Source: Pholiota molesta (taxonomy: Eukaryota; Basidiomycota; Agaricomycetes; Agaricales; Strophariaceae). Taken from it: DNA of 64,000 nt. Below, in pieces: positions 1 through 11,665 of this stretch. The notes under the pieces were generated by a model. That model made no database searches. It was not told the DNA's origin and saw only the letters and a program-made list of their open reading frames with translations. A program made the position numbers and the translations under genes. The stretch is from positions 124,001 through 188,000 of the forward strand of contig JACGCK010000086.1 of the NCBI GenBank assembly GCA_014925825.1, given 5' to 3'. The stretch's first letter is position 1; each line of letters starts with the position of its first letter.

Positions 1-1437
1 GAAAAGGGATGAAATGGATGTGAGTCGTATTGAGTCAACTTTTCTGACCCTTTCACTAAATTCATCTCAGCGGTGTAGCGGGTGCAAGAATGGGGGAAAC
101 CTCGTCTTTTGCTCCGAGTGTGATGTATGTGCTCTCTGCGACGATTGCGTTGTACTGGGCAAAGGAGATGAAGGGGAATGTATTGATTTCATATGTCCGA
201 AATGTTTCCTTCGGAAGACGCCCAAAAATCCATATGTGCGTTTCTCCCTTTCGTATTCCTCAACCTGCGCTAACATCAAACTAGCCTCATACCCTCTTAA
301 GCAAAACAAGCACAAGGGAATTCTGGCCAAAGATCATAACTGCGCCTCTTGCCATAATTTCCATTCGCCTCCAAGATATCAAGGCATCAGAGACTCCGGT
401 ACCATCCCTTTACCACTATTTAGTACCCTGGATGAATGGAAATATAGTTTTTATCGATATCGATTTCAATTTTTCAAACGAGTCGGGCTGCGAAGATTTT
501 GAAAACCGGCTCAGAGACTTGATTAGGTTCTTTACGGAAGGAGAATTCCAGGAGTAAGTGGTGTTCGATCATTCTTTACTCCCAATACTAATTCTTCTTC
601 TTACAGTTGCGCCAGGTTCATGGTATTTCTGAACACTCGTTCAGATCCAACAAATGGTTATCTCCACGTTGACCCAGGAAACAGCGGCAAAGTCCCTATC
701 AGAGAGGTGCAAATATCTTCTCTAGTTTCACCCTCGAAGATCTAACTTCTATTTTCGCAGCTTTTTGACACTATTTTTCCGGCGGATTTCAGAATAATTC
801 TGCAACGAAGCCCATACAATATCTTGAGTATCATGTCCTGTGGCGCCCTTACTGTCTGTGCTGGATCGCAACTGAAAGCTTTTGCGAAGGAGTGAGTAGT
901 TATTTCGTCATATTTTCATATCATCCAACTCTGCTTAGGAAGGTGTTCGGAAACATACTCGCATTCACGCAACCGAATTTGCTGCCCTCATTGACCTTCA
1001 GGTTCTTCAACGAACTCGGGCTCAACCACTTCATCTACGATAGAAAGACGCTGAAGCATCTTCTCCGAGACAACCAAATCCTGGGAGCGCACACAGATGT
1101 CGTCCAGTATCAGGCTGATTCCTACACCACCTTCAAATGGACCCATCCTATTCTGCGCCCAATGGGCGAACCAATCGTACCCCAGTGCCCCACCTGCCAC
1201 CGCATCCGGATCTTCAATATTCTGAAAACAACACCCGACTTTATCACGCTTAAGTGTTCAGTCTCTTCCTGCGACTACCGATGCAGCTATCATCTTCCTG
1301 CCAAAATGAAATGGGTATTTGGGCCGCCTACAAAGGATGATGAACGCGGAGCCTGGTGCTATATTACGACTCGATATGAGGAAGATAAAAAGGAGGACCA
1401 CATCAACGATGAGGATGTCAATATGGATACGTCTTAA
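1..1437 (+). CDS. PHD-like zinc-finger protein, 5' end cut off by the window
   Basis: Function unknown. Six exons can be read: 2-19, 71-235, 285-553, 607-706, 761-891 and 939-1437. They sum to an intact 394-codon frame including the stop. The ATG at 14 is probably not the start: GTGAGT at 20 and CTCAG ending at 70 bound a 51-nt intron that happens to contain no stop, so the gene begins upstream of the window. Exon 2 encodes an all-cysteine cross-brace cluster (CSGC, CSEC, CDDC, then CPKC), like a PHD/RING finger. A second pair of cysteine knuckles (CPTC, then C-x4-C) near the C terminus resembles a zinc ribbon. The tail is acidic. The gene converges on the Clp1-like gene. I cannot name a family beyond zinc binding; a nuclear or regulatory role is a guess. 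Confidence 0.7.
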
Positions 1438-1794
1438 AATAATTATCCTCCCTGATACACATCGATGTATGAAATCAGTGTACATAAATTGTTCTGCGTC
1501 TCCGGCATTCCAAGGTATTCATCCTACAATTCGTAAGCGTGACGAGACACGGACTGGTTAGTAAATGAGTCTGACAGTCTATGGCAGTGTCGATATCGTC
1601 TTGTTCCCGGCGTTTCCGCATAACAACTATCATGCAACACCTGCCCTCAGGCTTACTCTGAGAAAGCTCTAATTTAATAAAGTTTAATGTTACACTGAAG
1701 TCGCATAAAACAAATTACATTCGTACAGAATTGTATACCGACATGGAAATTCCATCGGAGCTGTAACCTTCCGATAGAACTATGGTTTTCCGGA
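1438..1794. other. Convergent intergenic spacer
   Basis: This spacer lies between the stop codons of the zinc-finger gene and the Clp1-like gene and presumably holds both 3' ends. The part next to the Clp1 stop (about 1719-1745) reappears after the Clp1 relic near 38,955, so that duplication included 3'-UTR sequence. Nothing else is recognisable. Confidence 0.5.
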
Positions 1795-3095
1795 TCAAGT
1801 TCGAACTCTAGCTTGGTGAGAGAGAGCCGAGAGAAGGATGCGCCGATAGGCCGTCAATTCAACCCAGAGATCGTTTTTGAAGTAGCCAATGTATTCCAAA
1901 TTATCCCGGAAGCCATCTAGAGACATGACTATAGCACGCACAGCTTCGTCCGGAGAATCTGTGTTTTCGATGCTGGCAGAGGCTTCTGCGACCTCGGCGC
2001 CAACGCTGTCCACCGTCCGCACTCGACCGAGCCTGGCGCGAGGGATAGTTACTTTAAACGTGGGTGAAGTACTAGTGCACATAGCCAAATCGAAGGAAAT
2101 CTTGACGTTATGAGGTCCAGGTCCAATTGGGACGCAGCATTGCGAGTACGGCGCAAAATCCTCACAGTCGACTGCCGGTCTCGGGGGCTGTGGCAAAGGG
2201 TACATAACATCGCGTGCCCAATCAGGAATGAGTGCACGGAATAGCGCCGCCTGGTTTTGAGTGTGCAGATACAGTATGAGTGCGGGGAAAGTGTTCAAGT
2301 CAGGGACGGGCAGTAGGACGCGCGGAAGCGCTTTGGGCAGGCGGCGAGGTAGGATAGGGATGTAGCATCCTTCTTTCATATCGTAGCACAAGTTCGGAAC
2401 GTTTGCGATGAAAATTAAATCGTTGATCGGCAGCTCCAAAACCTCGGCGTGAACAGATGGTGGGCGGCGCCGACCACGGGATAGAGTATTCGCACTGACT
2501 TTAGAAGGAAGGGCGTGGACCACCAGCATATGAGTCGCGCCTAGTTCGCGCGGAGAGACCAACACGTCTGCTTGGTTCAATAAGATTAATTTGCTCGAGA
2601 TATCATAGCTCGTTTGGTCGTCCGAATGACCGCGGTCGGTACTAGAAGAAGAAGATGGAGCATTTGGGACGCGTTCGACGACATAAATTGAATTCTGTAA
2701 ATTGGGACCAGGGCCTGAAGGTTCATCAAAGACAGACCAAGAAGCTGTGGCATTTTTTGATAGTCGCGCATTTTCTTGTCTTTGGACATAGTTTAACCAG
2801 TGTCTTTTTCGCATGAAATTAGTTGAAGGCGTAAATGAGAGAGAGAAACATACCCAGGTGAAGGATTAAGCACGCGCAACTTTATGACTCGCCTTATTTC
2901 GTCAATGGATGTGGCACCTGTAAGGAACTCTTCGCGGTCTGGAGCAACATCGATTAGGATAGAGCGATCGACTTCGCGTTCGATAGGATTCGGGCCATCG
3001 ACATTTTGGAGCAGATTCAGGACAGGGAGAGCGGAAGGCATGCCTGGTATGTAGGTAGGAATAAAAGGTAAGGATAAATCTGTGATGATTATCAC
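1795..3095 (-). CDS. clp1-like: Clp1-like protein (clampless1 family)
   Basis: Clp1 proteins of basidiomycetes (Coprinopsis clp1, Ustilago clp1) act downstream of the mating-type loci in clamp formation and dikaryon development. Two exons on the minus strand (3095-2854 and 2803-1795) flank a 50-nt intron (2853-2804) and give 416 aa in frame. The family signature is clear from memory: LNQADV, THMLVVHALPSKVSANTL, RPPSVHAEV, a PRVLLPVP...YLHTQNQAALFRALIP block, and the C-terminal SLDGFRDNLEYIGYF...LW segment. The first ATG at 3095 is used; an internal Met before PSALPVL at about 3040 is an alternative start. No catalytic domain is expected in this family. Fragments of the last exon occur at 38.8 and 47.2 kb on the opposite strand. 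Confidence 0.85.
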
Positions 3096-4193
3096 CGTTT
3101 TATAAAGATACTACGTTACTAGTGGCACGAAATGATCAAGCGCTCGGCGGACCATGCTTTGAGATTGCTGTGGTGGGCCACTTTTGATTAGGTTGGCCCT
3201 TTCTGTGCTTGACGCTTTTGCTTGTTAAAAGAAACCTTGAGCTTCATTGTGAACAGGGACTCGATGTGTGTTATTCGCTATTGAACCGTGAACGCTCAAC
3301 ATCGTACAAGACGCAAGTATTAATAATGACTCAGCTCTGGCGACATACATTGGAACTTGGACGGAGGCTGCGTTTGACGACCTACGATGTCCAACCGTCA
3401 GCCTCAATAATTCAATGGTGAGGCTCACCTTCATGCACAATATACATGACGGGCATGACTATATGTTGCTGCTAGGAGTACATTGTGTACAGGATCGAGT
3501 CGATTTGAATTTTTGGGGGGCTAGCAGTGGCTTTGTATCTTGAGCTTGAGTTACGACACGATAGCTCCAAGAATTGCATTGGAGTCGAGAGGTCGCGCTG
3601 GGACTTGTGCTAATTGATACTGTCAAGAACGTTGAACGTTGACGTTGAAACGTTGAACGTTTGAACTTACGAATGCGGACGATCGATGAATAAATGGATA
3701 AGTTTGTCAGCCACTACTATTTTTGGCAACTTGTTGACGACTTGTGACATGTGACACGTTGATCCGGTAATAATGCTTGGGAACAAGCTTTGGAATTCTT
3801 TTGTGGAGAACACCATACATTCAAAACTTAAGCGCTCGAAGTTGAGATGTCTTGGACTACCTTATTTTTACGAACTCATGCACTGAGAAATCAACATAAG
3901 ATGCAAGATACGAGGGCGGAAGAGCTCATGTGACATAGTAAGTACTTGAATGTTGTTTTAATGCAATTATAATGAAACTCCGTCACAGTCGGTGATAAGA
4001 TATACAATGTCAAGGCGTTTTGAGGCCGACCATAAGAAAAACATGTGCTGACCAGGTTGCCTTCGTTCCTCTTTGCATCCCTGCAATTTAACAGCCTTGG
4101 CACCTGCCATCAAGCCCATTTGTCGCCGTGTTGAACGAAACGGCCAAAATTTATCTTCAAACCACCCATCATCTCTAGTTCCTCTATGCACAC
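3096..4193. other. Intergenic region, divergent promoters
   Basis: This 1.1-kb spacer separates the divergently transcribed Clp1-like and lyase genes, so it should hold both promoters. A short degenerate tandem repeat of the type GTTGAACGTT lies at about 3625-3665. I see no further gene. Confidence 0.45.
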
Positions 4194-6138
4194 ATGCTCA
4201 CCATGCGCCCCACACTCATTCAATGCACTACCATCCTTTCTGTAATTTCTACCGCTGTGGCCCAAGTTTCATTCACGGCATACGCCAATGACTTTGTCGA
4301 TCCCAACTATATCCTAGCTAAAGATTTTGGAGACAACACAGAACAAGCGCAAGCAAGTATAACAGCTTGGGCGAGCTTACTGACGGTTGGCGGCCCTTGG
4401 AGTGAGTGTTTATTATATTCGATTCATGTTGTCACCGCTCTAAAATTCGTTCATTTCACCCTAGGCGTTATGGACAAGGCTGTTACCCCACCCTCGGGAA
4501 ACAAACATGATTATATGAGTTGGGCCCCTTAGTACGATTCCATGGCCTTTTCTCAAACCAATCTAAGTGTCCCCTGCGTGCTTAGCTGGTGGCCTGACTG
4601 CAGCAACGTTGGAAATACCACTGAGCTGACCCCCGAGCAAAGTGAGCATACAATCGCCCAGTGCCAGACGCCGTCTATCTGACACTAGGTTACGCTTCAA
4701 GTCTGGGTTACCTGCCCCTACGTGAATCGCGACGGACAATTCAACCCTGATGGCCGGCTCGTCAATGATGTTGGAGCATTCCAGAATCTATCTGAGGCCG
4801 TGTTCTACAATACCCTCGCATGGACCTTCGCCACTGGTGACTCCAAAGCTACTTTCGAGAGCAACGCCGGTGCGTTTTACCTGATTTCCCTTTTATTCTT
4901 GTAGTGCTAAGACCCGAGGAAAGTCCGCTTCATTCAGGCTTGGTTCTTGGATGATGCCACGAAGATGAATCCCAACCTCGCCTACGGACAGATGCAAAGA
5001 GGTCCTACAGGTCAAGTAGGTAGTCATACCGGTATTCTGTAAGAACTCTATTCTCCTATGATATGTTGTTAAACAAACTCACCTACATCATTCTATCAGC
5101 GACCTCAAAGCCATGGCAAAAGTCACGTCCGCCGTCCTTCTTTTGCGCAAAGGCGGCAGCACCCTATGGACAAGCGATCTCGACAACCAACTGATCGTCT
5201 GGACAACTCAGTACGTGAATTGGCTCGAGACGGCAGATATCGCCGTGCAGGAGGCTCTCGCTGCTAAGTAAGGATTTTTTCTCCTGTCCTAAACATTCAA
5301 CGTTAAATAACTTTCAATATACGTCAGCAATCACGGCACTTTCTATTATAATCAGCTAGCGGCGCTTAAAGTGTTGGTGAACGACAATGCTGGCGCCAAA
5401 AATGCTACCGACACATATTTCAATACCCTCTACCTGGCGCAAATTACAGCCAGTGGCGAGCAGGTGAGTACTTTTGTTCCTTCAGAATATGATAGGAGCT
5501 TCAAAAAGCTAATTTGAATTTGGAACGTTCATAGCCTCTCGAGGCAGTTCGCACGCGCCCATACCACTACCACTCCTACAATCTAGCCGCCATGATCGTG
5601 AGTGCCATTCTACTCATTCTTCCCATGTCTGCCGCTCGTTGACGGAATGAATCTTTTCTTTCGGTCATTTGATCATCAGACCAACGCGCGCATTGCGAGA
5701 TACGTCGATCCGACTTCCACGGTATGGAACAAGACTACCACTGCGGGAGCGACCATCAAGACCGCGCTCGATTTTGCACTCACGCTCTCCGCCGCTGCCT
5801 CGGGTGAGGCTAAATACGTCGAGGAGCTCTACCCCAATATCGCGGCCGTTGGCTCGGTGTATGGAGATGTCGGCGGGAAGTATGTATCATTCCTAAAGCA
5901 GGGGGAGGCCGCGTTCATGGGCGAGCCCTACATCCTCTGGAACCAGCCATTTGCGCTGGATGAAGCGAGCGGCAAGGTCACCACCACCCCCGTTCCTTCC
6001 GCCGTGACCCAGGCTTCAACGACGAAGGCTCCAGAAGCTGGGAAGAGTGGTGCTACTTCGGTCGGTACATCGGCCTTCGCCACTGTCTTTGCTTGTATCT
6101 CTGTCCTTGCTCTTGAGGGCTTTACTTTTTTGTTGTAA
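4194..6138 (+). CDS. Secreted alginate-lyase-fold polysaccharide lyase, probable GPI anchor
   Basis: Predicted to cleave acidic polysaccharide outside the cell by beta-elimination. Nine exons (4194-4401, 4465-4531, 4586-4641, 4702-4869, 4924-5038, 5100-5267, 5328-5463, 5535-5597, 5680-6138) total exactly 1,440 nt, or 479 aa. An N-terminal signal peptide ends near TAVAQ. The (alpha/alpha) barrel resembles fungal proteins annotated as chondroitin AC/alginate lyase. Likely active-site segments are APYWWPDC, NNHGTFYYN (around residue 260) and HYHSYNLAAM (around 310). The C terminus has a Thr/Ser-rich linker followed by a hydrophobic tail, as in GPI-anchored proteins. Start could be Met1 or Met4. 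The exact substrate (alginate, glucuronan or other) cannot be told from sequence alone. Confidence 0.8.
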
Positions 6139-6560
6139 GGATCTGATGTGGTGCCTATTTTTTATTGATTATCCTCTTCGGGCTTCAACTATGTTGTTGA
6201 TACTTATCACTGGTTTTGTATTTTTCTGTAGTGAAGTATTTGATATTTAATACATCGATCAACTGCTTCGTCGTTAGATACCCCTCCGAGCATCTTGTGA
6301 AACTTCGTGAGTCCAGGATTGTCCTTAGCCTATGCCGATGTATGTCCATTCCAAGTCCATCAACACTCAAAAACCAATCCCCGGTCTAACCAGTAGAGTC
6401 AGTTTGACAGGTATCTACTTTCTAGCACAGAATATGAGATAATAAGCAACGAGGAATAAGTACTTGATAGCGACCGGCAAAAGAAGCATTTGCAATAAGT
6501 ATCTGTAATTCACATAGTTATCTTGAAAGGTATTAAAAATGACCCTCGAAGTAATGCTAT
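6139..6560. other. Convergent intergenic spacer
   Basis: AT-rich spacer between the stop codons of the lyase and the methyltransferase. No gene or notable structure is seen. Confidence 0.4.
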
Positions 6561-7645
6561 CTACAGTCTGGTAACACACCAAAAAATTCCGTCAAGCTCC
6601 ATATCCTGTGGAGCCTCCGGAACATGCTTTAGAATGATATCAACTTTTACCGTGCCTTTTTCAAACACTTCGCCATCCCATATATTGCGCCATGATTCGG
6701 GGGACTGACAAAACATATGCGCCCATAGCCTTGTTTCCATCTTCTTGACAGCTGAGCCCGTCTGCCATCCAAATATCATTGAGCCAGACTGAGGGGATAG
6801 CAGAGCACCAAGCCGATGTGCAAGTTGGCGTTGCTGTTCTTCGTCAAATACATGAAACAATGCTATTGCAGCAATGACCGAGAGACGACCGTGTAAGGAG
6901 CTCAGAGAGGTGACCGAGGACAGGGTAAGGGGAGATTGAAGGTCTTCAGCTGCGTATACTGGCTTATTATCCGCCAAGAAAGTTTTATCAAAAATATCTC
7001 CTTCGATGAAGGTTACCGGGAATGTCTCTTGAGTCGACCGAAACAGCTCATGGCCCAGGTCCCAAAAATCTAGGGAAGTACAAAGTATCAGGACGACGGC
7101 TTATGAATTTTCGAGATGGGTGCTTGCCATGAGAAATATCTGAAGCAATAACATTTTTGACCGGGAAACCATCCAGTACAATCTTTCTCGTGTCATGACC
7201 GACTAGGTGATGGCATCTTAGAATCAAGATCAAAATTGCAACATAAAAATGGGACTCACATCCGCACCCAACGTCCAGTAGAAGAGCGTTTGGATTTTTG
7301 CGCACGAGAGGTAACAAACGGTCATATCCGGGAAGCTCAGTTACTTTAAGTCTGACACAAGGCATGAAAACTCACTTCATGAAGATAAAACGTCGGATTG
7401 TGGGATATGGAAATATCTAGATTTCCTTAGCGATGATATCATTTAGAAAAGGAGAAAAGTACCTTATATGCTTTTGTTTGAACGGTAATGATGTGCTGTT
7501 TGAGATCTTCATCGTTATTTATACCTGTGAGTAGCTTGAAGAACGACTTCTCCTCCTCAGTTGGTTGGTAGAGATTCTGATCCAAGGGATAAGCAAACTT
7601 TTCCTTGGTGGTATCAGGATTGTTATAGGACGTCATGCTATACAT
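6561..7645 (-). CDS. SAM-dependent methyltransferase
   Basis: Transfers a methyl group from S-adenosylmethionine to an unknown small molecule. Five exons (7645-7463, 7416-7376, 7351-7260, 7202-7128, 7069-6561) sum to 900 nt, giving 299 aa. The N-terminal region (EEEKSFFKLLTGI...AYK, IFPYPTIRRF) is typical of a large mushroom methyltransferase family found in secondary-metabolite clusters. Motif I is LLLDVGCGFG, split by an intron after GCG; the acidic motif II region is NVIASDIS. The C-terminal SPESWRNIWDGEVFEKGTVKV block also fits the family. The fourth intron (7127-7070) appears to be GC-AG, needed to join SDISH to DFWDLGHELF. Substrate is unknown. Confidence 0.85.
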
Positions 7646-10013
7646 CCGAATTTCGTCGTCATTGAAGTGCGATGTGTATAGTCTTTCTGTGCACGCACCT
7701 GTGATTTATTGCTAACTAGCGATGAATCCTGTCTCGATTATCCAAAAACCACTGACTTTCCATTTATACACACAAGTATATTTCACCAAAATGAGGCATA
7801 TGGTCGAGAAACTTCTTGATGAAAGAAGGTGATCGGATTATGGCTGAATCCATGGGCGCTGTGGGCGTCGTTCGAAGTTCGCTTTGGAGATACTTGTGGG
7901 CGTCTATTTTAATATGTGGTGAGAACATTCTCGCCGAAATCTGAGATCGATCCATGATCTGGCTATATCGATTTGTCCTAGTTGACGAAGGCATAAGCGC
8001 CGAGATCTCGGCCTTTTAGCCTTTAGGTGATAGCATATAGCATATAGTTGTGCAGATGTCGATACAACACGTATTTGGTATATGCTGGCTGGACTTGGGA
8101 TGGACCAAGGTGAATTACCGGCCCAGATGTGCAAAGTAAGGCTGTGTGGGCGTTTAACGTTTAACTCTCATTTGCACCCATTTGTGGATGTCGATCGCAG
8201 TATGCGACCCACTGTAAACCAAAAAGCATTCATTTTCATGAGCATGTGCGTTGCATTATCCATACGCCTTGAATGCATCCTTTTGGGCAAATCCACTGCA
8301 TTCATCTTCGCTGGCATGAGTCGCGGAGGCAACGGTGCACGCGGTATATGAGCAAACGAGCCTGAATGGTAGGCATCGACGACATACTTGAAATTTTACT
8401 TAGATAGATTTTGGGACGGCGGCATAGAAGTGAATATCGTACATATCAAGAGTCAACATGGTGGGTATCTACGTGCGCATGATGATACACATGCTAACAT
8501 GGGCGAGCAATGTGATAGAGGTAGGAAGAAAGGAAGTTTGGTTGTCGATTAAGTTCATGGGAGGTACTCATGATTTGTAACTGCGAGGCGTAAGGCCACG
8601 CAAAGGTTGCAGGGCGCTGGCGAAGCTCGATGGGTCCTGTAGGAAAGTCGGCGGAGAAAAAAGTGGATCACATTGGTGCTAGGTGGAGGAGCAGGAAAGG
8701 CGGGAAGCAACGATAGGAGACCAGACTCTGGCAATGTTTGCACCAACTTTCTATCGCCACTGGTCGGAGGTGTGACGAGATGCGTGCTGGCTGATCGATA
8801 ACAGCCGACGGCGCTGGATGGCAAGTGGACCATCCGGACGTGGTCGTGCTGACGCAGGTGGAGATCTCAGGCGAGTGCACCGCCTTCGTCGTCATACTTT
8901 CTGCAAGGCGCAGATGGAGACGCAGAAGCGAAGGGGCGACATGGCACTCGACAGATCAACACACGGCGCGGGTGGCTGCGCCTAGTCAAAGATAAGGTGA
9001 TGTCTGACGGAAACAAGTAAGAACCTTGTCGATTTCCTCTCAAACATTAAACTCACAGACACTACGTGGTATGGGCGTTCCGCCATTTCCACCTCACGAG
9101 GCATAGCGCTGTAGCGTCCTCGGAGCTAGCGATCCTGGACGATGAGTCGTAAATCGCAATTGGATTGACGCCCCGCAGCCCATCCTGATCTTCATTCGCG
9201 CACAGACCGTACACGCGCCGCTATCGAGGGTAGGATGTCATCTGAGGCTATAAAATGGACGAAAAACAGGAGACAGTGTGTTTCAAACTTCTCATCAACA
9301 GCACAACTTGTGATTTACCCCAAGTACTCACCTGTGCATCTATGCGGGGCAGTCTTGGCTCTCAGGCGTTGATTGAGGCAGTCTTTGAAGTTCTTTCGGG
9401 ATCATGTTGACTGCTTCACAGCGGATGGATGCGATGTTAGATGTCGACATGGCTTAGGGACAATGACATTGAATCAAATAACCTGTGAGACACGTGCAGT
9501 CTCGTGCGCACACGGCACGAACGACACGAAAGCGACAAGCTTCAAGGTGCGCGCGATGGGTTACGGTACGCATTGCGCAACTTGTATGCAACCGTGCTCG
9601 ACATCGCGAGGCTGCTAGAATATTGGCCCTTTCCTTTTTCCATGATGAATAGTAGTCCACGGACGCGCCTCTGGTATGCCCTCCTATTTTGGAAATTGGA
9701 CGCATCAATGATCCCTGCCCATCCGCGACGCTCGCTCATGAAAGTAGCAAAAGCTCTGGAGAGTCTGGTCTCTGCGAGCAAGCTTTTTTAGATCGACTTT
9801 CTTTATTATTACAAGGAAGCCAGGAAGATGGACGCATCGTGTCGACCAAGTGACGGCTACAGGCGCCAGTCCTTGCTCACCACTGGCACAATTCGATGCC
9901 CAAAAAATTCAGTCGGTCCTAGGTAGAAGAGATTTGAATTTATAAAGAATAGCTAAATTAAATGCCTCCGCTTCGATAGAGAGAAACTGGATACAAGTGT
10001 CAAAAAACTACCT
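7646..10013. other. Gene-poor spacer
   Basis: About 2.4 kb upstream of the methyltransferase and downstream of the DUF6534 gene. Only short overlapping open frames on both strands occur, without recognisable domains or consistent splice patterns. I see no supportable gene. Confidence 0.35.
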
Positions 10014-11665
10014 TCAAATCTCTTCCGGCTTTTTCTGCGGCGAATCTGAACCTGTCTGATTCATCCAGTCATCCTGTGGAAGACTGGTGCGGAAATTCAA
10101 GTCTTCCACCCTCTCGGTCATTCGAGATACGTGGACTCGCATGCTAATGGTGTCCCTATCACTCATCACAGACCTGCTTTCCCCCATATCCCGTGAATTG
10201 AGGGTTGATAGCAAGCTGTTCGTGTATCTGCATTAGATCATTCAGCGATGCATTATCATCAGCTCAAGTGAATGGAACGACACCTACAATTTCCCAGCAA
10301 TCATTCCTCTAGCATCGTCATACAATTAGTTTCAGATGACTTCAAGAAAGGACTCCGTACTTACGGCGCAATGTAATAAAACGCTTTCGAAAATCGAAGG
10401 AAAAGAAGAAGATTGATTCCGGCACATACTGCAGTGACAGTTCCGGTTTGAATTGCATGAACGATTAATTTATCCAATAACTTATTGGTTCGAGATACTT
10501 TCGTCACGTTCATCTTCGCCCCAGATAGCTTTTAAATAGTTTGTTAGTGTCGAGTCAATGGGCTGAAATCAACTGAACGCATTATAACGTACAATGAATA
10601 TCATACACGCCGAGATTGTTATATCGTTACAAAAGCTTATCCCTAACCAGGACTAGGCTCACCAAACATCAGAAGGTGAATAGAACACATATAGAGGAAT
10701 ATATTTACACTGATTGCTGGGTATAGACGCGTTAGCTTCGTCTCGAATTCTACGAGATCCGTGATTCCAATCTTTCTAGAAGTTAGTCTACATTTATTAA
10801 TGCGAGAATTATCTGTTCCCTACCGCACTTGAAGACACGAAGGAAGCAGCACACTGAGCAAGAGCCATCTACAAATTCCCAGCATTGTCATGTTAGAACT
10901 TAGATCTGTATATAAACAAGGATGACTCAGTGACACTCACTATCACAATCACAATAGCAAATCCATGCATGTAAGATCTGCTTTGGGATAGTTTGTAGAT
11001 TCTCCTGCAATAAATTTCCGTAAATATCATAAAATGAGGCAAATAGCAGTACTCACCATGCATAAAATATTTGTACCATAGCCGACGCTGTACATATGCC
11101 ACATTACTCAGGCAATCATCAGAAATTTTGAAATCTTCTTACTCAAGCCTGCCGTTCCCGGGATAGTGGATGCACTCCATACAGGTCTCAAATCCTGGCC
11201 GAAAGTAACTACATTCAACCACCAGGCGTTGTGGGTAGTGAATGCAGTTTGTATGCTATCCAGGATCACGATTGCATATACTGAATGCCGAAAGATGTAT
11301 CACAATGGTGAAGAAGACTGAATGATAAGTGTCCATACCTAGTACTTGGATAGCATTCCTGTCTCTAGAACGGCGGAGATGGAAGTAGACTGGAGCGAAA
11401 TCAATCAATATTCGAACTTATTACACGAATTCTGATTTTTCAGCGTACATGTCTGCACGATGACTGTTCCCATTAAAAGCCAGTCGAGCATACAGCCTAT
11501 AAACTAGCGAATAAAGTTAACGTCGTTTGGTAAGTATGAAAGAAAATTGTAAGCTCACTATTGGACCTATCCTTTAAAAAGATATTAGAAGTTATGTCAA
11601 TTGAATCTCAGACGAAAGATACTCTACCAAAAGACTGGGTCCATATCTTCGCTGGTAGCAGACAT
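10014..11665 (-). CDS. DUF6534 integral membrane protein
   Basis: A multi-pass membrane protein of a family greatly expanded in mushrooms, of unknown function, sometimes likened to GPCR-type receptors. The reading starts at the ATG at 11665 (MSATSEDMDPVFW) and passes through many small exons encoding IGPIFIGCMLDWLLMGTVIVQT, then a HLRRSRDRNAIQVL loop. Next come TAFTTHNAWWLNVVTFG, QIFYAWRIYKLS, the conserved HAIQTGTVTAVCAGINLLLF helix and the family-typical end KLYTNSLLSTLNSRD. A hydrophilic tail follows to the stop at 10014. About 12 short introns of 45-60 nt with good GT-AG borders are needed, so exact exon limits are provisional. Position between methyltransferase and reductase may be incidental. 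Confidence 0.75.

Noticed and set aside
14..502. ATG at 14 as start of the zinc-finger gene with a single long exon
   Set aside because: Two introns (20-70 and 236-284) with good borders lie inside; the first lacks a stop by chance, and only splicing the second yields continuous protein into the downstream exons.
3625..3665. GTTGAACGTT tandem motif as an operator
   Set aside because: Degenerate microsatellite-like sequence in an intergenic region; nothing links it to regulation.
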